Source of the DNA: Verrucomicrobiota bacterium
GTDB taxonomy: Bacteria; Verrucomicrobiota; Verrucomicrobiia; Limisphaerales; JAJOIW01
Assembly (NCBI GenBank): GCA_021209225.1
Contig: JAJOIW010000030.1
Span: forward strand, 1 to 33,246
Direction: 5' to 3'
Length of the DNA: 33,246 bases
Of the stretch, positions 27,017 to 33,246 are shown piece after piece; the first letter of the stretch is position 1, and each line of letters starts with the position of its first letter. The notes beneath the pieces were generated by a model, which worked only from the letters and a program-made list of their open reading frames with translations, was not told the DNA's origin and ran no database searches. Both the position numbers and the translations under genes were made by a program.

Positions 27017-27955
27017 ATGAATCCTTCCCATCTTCATCCCAGAACCAGAGTTAAGAATCCGCGAGCAGGTTTCACACTCCTGGAAATGCTCATGGCTGTG
27101 ACCATAACAACCATCATCACGGTGGCCCTTTATTCTATTTTTGATCAGACACAGAAAGCCTTCCGTGCTGGAATTGCCCAGGTCGACGTTCTGGAAGCTG
27201 CCCGCGCCACCGGAGAAATATTCGACCGAGATATTGCTGGATTGACAGTCAATCCTCTGGAAATCTCACTCGGTCGAGTCGCTCTGCCCACCAACCTCAA
27301 TTTTAATGATTATCCCTATAATGTGTGGATAGATGCGCGATCCACACAGAACTGGCTGGGCACAATTGCCGCCGGGACCACAGTTTTCCTGGCCCAGCAG
27401 AACGTCGTGTTTTTCACCCGCACCAATGATGTCGTCACCATGATTGGTTACTACAATTTTCCGATGCAGCTGAATTGGGCAGGCGGGTCCCGTCCGCCCA
27501 CCATTCCACAAATATCCACCCTGTACCGTTTCACCCGCACCTTTCAGGCATCGCAAATGACAGAGGCACTTGTGCGCGGGCACCTCGCCACATTCCGTGC
27601 CGGACCACTCGCTTCCATCAATGATCCAACCCGGCCATTCCAGGAGATCGTGCGTGGGGTCATCCACAATCGTTGGACTCCATTCGGATCCAATGGTCAG
27701 TGGTGGCAGAATGCGGCGGATCCATTGCTTGCCAAATTCAATCCTGGTTCGAATTCCTTGAGTGGATTGACCGGAGGCGGGGCCCTGGTTCCGGCTCAGA
27801 TGGAGTATGAGTTGATGATTTTACAAGACGATATCATGCAGCAGCTCATTGCCCTGGCGGAATCCAATACCGCCCAGGCCCGGAGCTTTCTCGAATCCAA
27901 ACTGCCGGAGATCCACGTCATCCGCAAAAGAGTTTCCACCGCCCTTTATCAATAA
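27017..27955 (+). CDS. Verru_Chthon cassette protein C-like pseudopilin (GspJ-like)
   Basis: A 312-residue protein with leader PRAG and helix FTLLEMLMAVTITTIITVAL with Glu+5, followed by YSIFDQTQKAFRAGIAQVDV and EAARATGEIFDRDIAGL, which fits GspJ (its 'RD' region). The C-terminus PEIHVIRKRVSTALYQ gives the strand expected of the class. It has no cysteine. The TAA stop overlaps the ATG of the giant gene by one base (27955). In type II systems GspI, J and K form the tip complex; the order here is the same. Confidence 0.82.
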   Translation: MNPSHLHPRTRVKNPRAGFTLLEMLMAVTITTIITVALYSIFDQTQKAFRAGIAQVDVLEAARATGEIFDRDIAGLTVNPLEISLGRVALPTNLNFNDYPYNVWIDARSTQNWLGTIAAGTTVFLAQQNVVFFTRTNDVVTMIGYYNFPMQLNWAGGSRPPTIPQISTLYRFTRTFQASQMTEALVRGHLATFRAGPLASINDPTRPFQEIVRGVIHNRWTPFGSNGQWWQNAADPLLAKFNPGSNSLSGLTGGGALVPAQMEYELMILQDDIMQQLIALAESNTAQARSFLESKLPEIHVIRKRVSTALYQ

Positions 27956-30900
27956 TGATGAATCCTTTCCACAATAGACAGGGCGTTGCGCTCGTCACCA
28001 CTGTGATTATGCTCTCCATAGTCACGATTATGGCAATTGCCTTTCTTGGTGTGACACGCCGGGAACGCGCATCTGTCATTGCGTCGACTGACTTCACAAT
28101 CGCCAAGCAGATGGCTGTTATGGCTTCCGAGCGGGCTGCGGCCGAAGTTGTCTCGCGCATGGTTCGCGACAATGCCCTTGGTTCCATCGACTTGCTGGTT
28201 TCCACAAATTATTATAATCCGACCGGATTTCTGCCAGGTGTGGCTAATGCCGGGAACGTCAACTATTTCCAGCGCAACAATGGGGCAGATCTCAATAATG
28301 CCGACCTGATACAGAATATAGCCAACCTCCAGATAGACCCCAGACCGCCGGTCTTTTATCAATCCATTGTCAATCGGCGGCCAACCAATGAGTTCCGGTT
28401 TTTTCTCGACATCAATCGCAATCGTGCGTTTGAGGACACCGGCGTGATTCAACTCATACGCAATGGAAGACTCTCGAATGAATTTCAACTTTTAAGCGGA
28501 GATCCACAATGGATTGGCGTTCTGGAAAATCCGGATTTCCCGCACTCGGCCACAAACCGGTTTATAGGCAGGTATCTCTTCTATGCTCTGCCGACCGGAC
28601 GCAGTCTCGATATCAACTATATTCACAACCAGGTGAAGCAGGCGAATCTGGGTGGCCAGGCGACTGCCGAGGGCTACTATCGCAATCAAGGGGCAGGGGC
28701 CTGGGAGATCAACCTGGCTGCATTCCTGCATGAACTCAACACGAATTTCTGGGATTATAACTATAATACCAACCTGGTGGGCTCGAGTTTCGGTCGAGCG
28801 TTCACCGATTCTCTGGACCTGATGCTTTATCGATTGACGAACATCACCACGCGAACTGGAGGGTATTTGTCGTTGAGCGAACCCATCAACCATTTTGCCA
28901 GCACTGTCAATAAAGTGGGATTGATCGATGCGTTCCGGGACGATGGATCCGATAACTTTGGGGACGGACTGCTCACCACGGCCACTGGAGATGAGGATGA
29001 ACCTGTTGCCCGAAAGTGGTTTGGGTCAGATTCCCCACAAATTTATTACGATCCTCAGGAATTGTTCACAGCTGGCCGTCCCTATTCTCTCACTTCCGGG
29101 GACACGTCCCGCGGCGGGTTCGCCTGGCGCATGACCGCCTCTATGACCAATCTCCTGAACAACGATTCCGAAAACCGCTACACATTCTATAAAATGTTGA
29201 GCCAGCTGGGTGTGGATTCACTCCCAGCCAATCGAGACCGCATCCATCTCAATTACGACAATCGTTCGCAATTGAACCGATCGGTAACATTGCCTGTGGG
29301 AGACACACGCTTCAGAACCTCGGAGTTCCTCCCCTGGAACCCACAGATCCAGTTCCTCGAAGTGGCGGATCGCATGCTCAAAGAACGATTCCGCATTCTG
29401 GGACGATCGCCGAATGACATCTCCATTACCAACATCTCCATCTATCCGAATTTCAATTACGGCCCGGAAATTCATCAGGTTCTTCAGATGTGCGCCAATA
29501 TTGTGGATGCCAATTACCACGGCAATATCACAGAGAGCCGCCAGATTCGTCTCAGCGACAATTCCATTTTCACCTTTCCTATGGTATTCCGGCCTGTTTT
29601 TGGCAGACTTCCCGACAGTTCCATCGCCATTACCAACTGGCTGATGCTTGGGGAAAGAGGCCTGGATTTCATCACCAACCAGCCCTGGTATGATCTGTCC
29701 CGCCAACAGGATGTGTCACAACTGCAATCCAGCCTCAACCCCAACGGCAATATCTACGGCGTTCCATACGTCATCGCCGCCCGGCAGAACGTTCCTAATT
29801 TCAACGAGGTTCTTTTTGAGACCCATGCCACAGTCACACGCAAAGTCATTGCCTCCAAGCGGTCGCCCTTTGAGACCTTCGACCGACCCAAAGTTTTCCA
29901 GCAACTCCATTTTCTCAGCCTCTCAAATGTTGTCGGTCTGGAATCCTGGAATTCAGCCCGGACAGCATTCCCTCGGGAAGTGACTTTGGGTGCCACGAAC
30001 ATCTTTGGTGTCGGAATCTATAATCAGAATGGCTTGATCCGTTCACGTGAATTTCTCCGAAGCAATGTCGAATCCATTCCTGCCGATGGGTGGCCAGGAT
30101 CCAGTGATGCCACCTTCACCACGACGGCACAGAAGGATGCTTCATTCAGAATGCCTCTCCTGGGCTATTTTGTCAGTGCCACCAACGAGCTGTATATACG
30201 CAATTCATTGCTGAGCACGAACAATATCGTTTTTGAATCCGAGCTGACCCCATTGCAGGTGTCCCTGGCCACCACCAATCGTGTCACCTACTACATGGCG
30301 GACAGGGCCACAGGCCATATACTCGACTTTGTGAATTTGAGTCCCATGACCAACATTTACAATCTGTCCGGTGAGCTGCAGCAGCAATCCAATTTCTGGC
30401 TCACCAACTCCTTCAATTACGAACGCTCCACGGTTCCGGTCAATGAAGGCATCATGAACCAGATCAATGAGTCGCTCAGTGGAGCCGCCAACGATTGGCG
30501 CCCTCACAGCCAGGACCCGATCGCCGGGGACGACAAAGCAAAAGCCATTGAAGGTTTCCGCGATTTCATGGGAATCAACACGACAGGTATCCCGTCCATT
30601 CCGAGGACGACGACGACGATGCAGTTGCCATATAGTCCAACTTCAAAATTCCGTTGGCGGAGTCTGTTGCAGGCCAATGACCCACTTGTTCATTACACGT
30701 TATCTGATCTGATGGATGTCGATCAGCCTGGCGATCAGGCGCAGTTTATTCCGCTCACCCAGATGTTCAGCCAGAATATCACCAACAACAACCTGCTGGC
30801 TCTCAATGACCGCTTCAACCCATGGGGTGGAAACCCGTCCAAATCGCAGGCTCAGGCTTCGTCCAACGCCAGCAATGACCCAAGAAATCCAGCCCTCAAA

Positions 30901-31719
30901 GATCCCTCTGTCACGGAACCATCCCTTTTTCAGCTTCCTGCTTATAACCGGACTCTTGGATATAAATATCCCAACATCGGGGCTCTCGGTGCCATCCACC
31001 GGGGGACACCATGGCAAACCATCTACCTCAAAAGTGAAGGACCAGGAAATAATAAAATAACTCTCAGACAGTGGCGGAGCTGGACCGGACATCCCTTTCC
31101 GCAAATGACCCATCCCACCAACGATTGGAGCATACTGAGTCATTTCACCACCTCACTGAATGACAATTCCAGCCGGGGCCTGCTTTCAGTCAACCAGACC
31201 AATCGGGCAGCCTGGTCCGCCATATTGGGAGGTATCCGGCTTAAATCTGTGGCCGATGCAGAAATTGAGGACCGGGTCATTACCCCTGCAACCTCAGAAA
31301 TCTACAACCTGATTGATGGTATCAACCTGGCACGCCAATCCTTCCCTCCGCAGCGACAAGGTGGATTGAGCCTCTTCCCGTATCTGGGTGGGATTCTGGC
31401 AGCCCCAGAATTGACAATCAGTTCTCCCTACCTTGGATCTGGAATGATCACCGATGAGACCATGGAAGCGATACCCCGACAAATGCTGTCACTTGTCAAA
31501 GACGATGATCCACGGATAGTGGTTTATGCATATGGTCAGGCATTGCGGCCTGCGGATCGCTCAGTGGTCGGGACAGCGGATCAATTCAACGGCCTGGTCA
31601 CAAATTACGTGCCGACCAGTGAATACGTCACTAAAACACTCATAGAATTTTACACTGATTCCAACGGAGTCCTACGACATCGAACCGAATCATTCTCAGT
31701 TGTCAGCCCAACGGAGTAA
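27955..31719 (+). CDS. Verru_Chthon cassette protein A-like giant GspK-type pseudopilin
   Basis: A 1254-residue protein, about four times the size of ordinary GspK. The leader RQG is followed by VALVTTVIMLSIVTIMAIAF; position +5 is Thr rather than Glu, the usual mark of GspK, which caps the tip. The next segment SERAAAEVVSRMVRDNALGS is GspK-like. RSLDINYIHNQ and DRIHLNYDNR resemble the short 'DIN/LN' motifs of GspK proteins. Near the C-terminus SEIYNLIDGINLARQSFPPQ and LGGILAAPELTISSPYLG resemble the conserved end region of cassette protein A. The chain is rich in Asn, Ser and Thr and has one Cys, fitting a surface or periplasmic role. No catalytic domain is recognised. It may present a large adhesive or recognition surface at the pilus tip; this is inference. 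Confidence 0.85.
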   Translation: MMNPFHNRQGVALVTTVIMLSIVTIMAIAFLGVTRRERASVIASTDFTIAKQMAVMASERAAAEVVSRMVRDNALGSIDLLVSTNYYNPTGFLPGVANAGNVNYFQRNNGADLNNADLIQNIANLQIDPRPPVFYQSIVNRRPTNEFRFFLDINRNRAFEDTGVIQLIRNGRLSNEFQLLSGDPQWIGVLENPDFPHSATNRFIGRYLFYALPTGRSLDINYIHNQVKQANLGGQATAEGYYRNQGAGAWEINLAAFLHELNTNFWDYNYNTNLVGSSFGRAFTDSLDLMLYRLTNITTRTGGYLSLSEPINHFASTVNKVGLIDAFRDDGSDNFGDGLLTTATGDEDEPVARKWFGSDSPQIYYDPQELFTAGRPYSLTSGDTSRGGFAWRMTASMTNLLNNDSENRYTFYKMLSQLGVDSLPANRDRIHLNYDNRSQLNRSVTLPVGDTRFRTSEFLPWNPQIQFLEVADRMLKERFRILGRSPNDISITNISIYPNFNYGPEIHQVLQMCANIVDANYHGNITESRQIRLSDNSIFTFPMVFRPVFGRLPDSSIAITNWLMLGERGLDFITNQPWYDLSRQQDVSQLQSSLNPNGNIYGVPYVIAARQNVPNFNEVLFETHATVTRKVIASKRSPFETFDRPKVFQQLHFLSLSNVVGLESWNSARTAFPREVTLGATNIFGVGIYNQNGLIRSREFLRSNVESIPADGWPGSSDATFTTTAQKDASFRMPLLGYFVSATNELYIRNSLLSTNNIVFESELTPLQVSLATTNRVTYYMADRATGHILDFVNLSPMTNIYNLSGELQQQSNFWLTNSFNYERSTVPVNEGIMNQINESLSGAANDWRPHSQDPIAGDDKAKAIEGFRDFMGINTTGIPSIPRTTTTMQLPYSPTSKFRWRSLLQANDPLVHYTLSDLMDVDQPGDQAQFIPLTQMFSQNITNNNLLALNDRFNPWGGNPSKSQAQASSNASNDPRNPALKDPSVTEPSLFQLPAYNRTLGYKYPNIGALGAIHRGTPWQTIYLKSEGPGNNKITLRQWRSWTGHPFPQMTHPTNDWSILSHFTTSLNDNSSRGLLSVNQTNRAAWSAILGGIRLKSVADAEIEDRVITPATSEIYNLIDGINLARQSFPPQRQGGLSLFPYLGGILAAPELTISSPYLGSGMITDETMEAIPRQMLSLVKDDDPRIVVYAYGQALRPADRSVVGTADQFNGLVTNYVPTSEYVTKTLIEFYTDSNGVLRHRTESFSVVSPTE

Positions 31720-31960
31720 TCGTGTCAAAAAGATGGCAGATTCCGATCATTTGGCACCTTCCTCCAGTTCTTGTCTCCTTGTCTATGGGAAACCGGATGG
31801 TTGCTGGAATCAATCCGCCGGTCTGACATTAACTCCTTGGCCATTAAACATTTATTAACTAAATTTAATTATCAGTGATGAAATCTCGTTTCGTGAGTTT
31901 CCTGCCACCACAGTGGTTGGCATGTGAAGAGGTTTCATTCTGAGACTATGGAAAATATTT

Positions 31961-33246
31961 ATGCGACTTTCACGTCACATATTCGCAGTAGCCAGTTTGG
32001 TCTTTGTGCTAGCCGTTCTGATAACCTGGCAGGTCATCGATAGGAGGAACGACAGGCATCGTTCTGTACCAGCCATCTCTCTCAACAGCAGTCAGAATGA
32101 TGCTCAAGGCCAGGATCACACACCCGACAGATCATCCGCATTTGACCTGACTTCAACCGATGCAGAGCTGAGCTCCCGGGATGAGCAGCCAGAGAATGGG
32201 GGCTTTCAGGAAAGTGCATCTCCTGCTCGTGATTCAGCTCAATCCCCGGCGGATTCCCGGCATCCCTACCGGTTGCTCAATTCTGGAAAACCGCTCAGTC
32301 AACTCATTCGCTCGGAACAGGCCATCCTTCTGGAGAATGCTTCACTGGATACGTCCGAGCCATTGGATCTGGATATTCCTGATCACTTGAGATCACAAGG
32401 TCCGGTGGGAGCATATGTTGTGCAGTTTGACCATCGGCTCACCCAGGCGGACTATGTGCGGATGGAGGTCAATGGAGGACGTGTCGTCTCCTACATTCCC
32501 AACAACGCACTGCTTGTTGAAGGGCAGGCACAGAATATTGAATCACTCGGTCATCAGGCAGGTATTCAAACCATAATTCCCTGGGAACCCTACTTTAAAT
32601 TCAAAGAAACTCTTTTGGAGAAAGCGGTGAAAAATCTGCCATTGGAGCAGGATCAATGGATCAGCGTGGTGGGATTCCCCGGAACAAGTGACACTCTGAG
32701 AGCAGAGATCGAATCCTTGGGGGGGCGGATCATGGTGGAGGAAACAACCCCTTTCGGACCAGCGGTTGTCATTCAACCTGACTTCCAGGATTGGGTGAAA
32801 ATCGCCCATAGTTCACAGGTGATGATCATTGAGACATTCCACCCCAGAAAACTGGCGAATGACCTGGCCCGCACCCGCCTGGGGATTGCCCCGGATTCCT
32901 TGTCATCCACCAATTACCTTGAACTCAGTGGCAAGGGGATAGTGGTGAACGTCAATGATACAGGCGTGGATGCGACCCATCCCGATTTACAGGGACGCGT
33001 TCAACCTGGGGACCCATCGGACCCATCGTCCATCAGGGACTTCGATGGCCATGGAACCCATGTGGCGGGAAGTATTGCCAGTTCTGGTCTCAGCTCACCT
33101 GGTCCGGATGAGGATGGGGAACCCGCAGCTTATGGGTCCGATCCGGAGGCTGATTTCCGGGGCATGGCACCAGAAGCCTCCATATACCCACTGCCAATCT
33201 TTCTCAATGTGGGACCGGTTCAATCGGACACCTATCTGATTGAGAA
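31961..33246 (+). CDS. Subtilisin-family (S8) serine protease, N-terminal part
   Basis: The frame is open from the ATG at 31961 to the right edge (428 codons). One hydrophobic segment near residues 7-24 (FAVASLVFVLAVLITWQV) is a signal or anchor. About 300 residues of prodomain-like sequence follow, including VGAYVVQFDHRLTQADYVRM and QWISVVGFPGTSDTLRAEIE. The subtilase domain begins with GKGIVVNVNDTGVDATHPDL, containing the catalytic Asp333. Next is DFDGHGTHVAGSIASSG with His364; the Ser motif lies beyond the window. It follows the giant pseudopilin after 241 bases that include an A+T-rich stretch (about 31840-31880) that may hold a promoter. A different start ATG at 31948 is in another frame. 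It could be secreted by the machine encoded upstream, which is inference from position. Confidence 0.88.
   Translation, partial: MRLSRHIFAVASLVFVLAVLITWQVIDRRNDRHRSVPAISLNSSQNDAQGQDHTPDRSSAFDLTSTDAELSSRDEQPENGGFQESASPARDSAQSPADSRHPYRLLNSGKPLSQLIRSEQAILLENASLDTSEPLDLDIPDHLRSQGPVGAYVVQFDHRLTQADYVRMEVNGGRVVSYIPNNALLVEGQAQNIESLGHQAGIQTIIPWEPYFKFKETLLEKAVKNLPLEQDQWISVVGFPGTSDTLRAEIESLGGRIMVEETTPFGPAVVIQPDFQDWVKIAHSSQVMIIETFHPRKLANDLARTRLGIAPDSLSSTNYLELSGKGIVVNVNDTGVDATHPDLQGRVQPGDPSDPSSIRDFDGHGTHVAGSIASSGLSSPGPDEDGEPAAYGSDPEADFRGMAPEASIYPLPIFLNVGPVQSDTYLIE

Overview
The window looks like a chromosomal segment of a member of the Verrucomicrobiota. The main evidence is the run of pseudopilin genes at 25190-31719, which matches the Verru_Chthon cassette (proteins D, B, C and giant A) known from Verrucomicrobium and Chthoniobacter. 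The PQQ-propeller protein with EF-hands and the general gene style also fit the Planctomycetes-Verrucomicrobia group. Many starts lack a clear Shine-Dalgarno sequence. There are no rRNA or tRNA genes and no CRISPR array.

Region 1 (1-5.4 kb) is patchy accessory DNA. It holds a membrane sensor histidine kinase cut by the left edge, an IS256/Mutator-type transposase remnant, an A+T-rich stretch with a small membrane protein and a small lipoprotein, a Mnn-type (eukaryote-like) glycosyltransferase, and a decayed tyrosine recombinase remnant. Region 2 (5.4-15.7 kb) is metabolic. It has cysteine synthase; an L-rhamnose module with rhamnose isomerase, a two-domain sugar ABC ATPase, two permeases and a CNT-type symporter, tightly packed with ATGA overlaps; a two-TM TPR-like protein; a PQQ-propeller protein with two EF-hands; and a convergent rhodanese lipoprotein. 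No periplasmic sugar-binding protein gene is in view.

Region 3 (16.4-33.2 kb) is a type IV pilus/type II secretion-like machine. PilB-type ATPase, PilT-type ATPase, a second PilB-type ATPase and PilC platform protein are followed by a BrnT/BrnA-like toxin-antitoxin pair. Next come six prepilin-like genes, arranged much like gspG-H-I-J-K. The last encodes a 1254-residue GspK-like protein with one cysteine. A subtilisin-family protease runs off the right edge. The motors and platform would assemble a pseudopilus topped by the minor pseudopilins; the protease is a plausible but unproven client. Secretin, PilMNOP and prepilin peptidase are not in the window.

A striking technical feature is that at least seven otherwise well-conserved genes left of 15 kb are broken by one- or two-base indels, mostly in homopolymers. 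The large genes right of 16.4 kb are all intact. I annotate the broken genes as single CDSs and mark the frameshifts.
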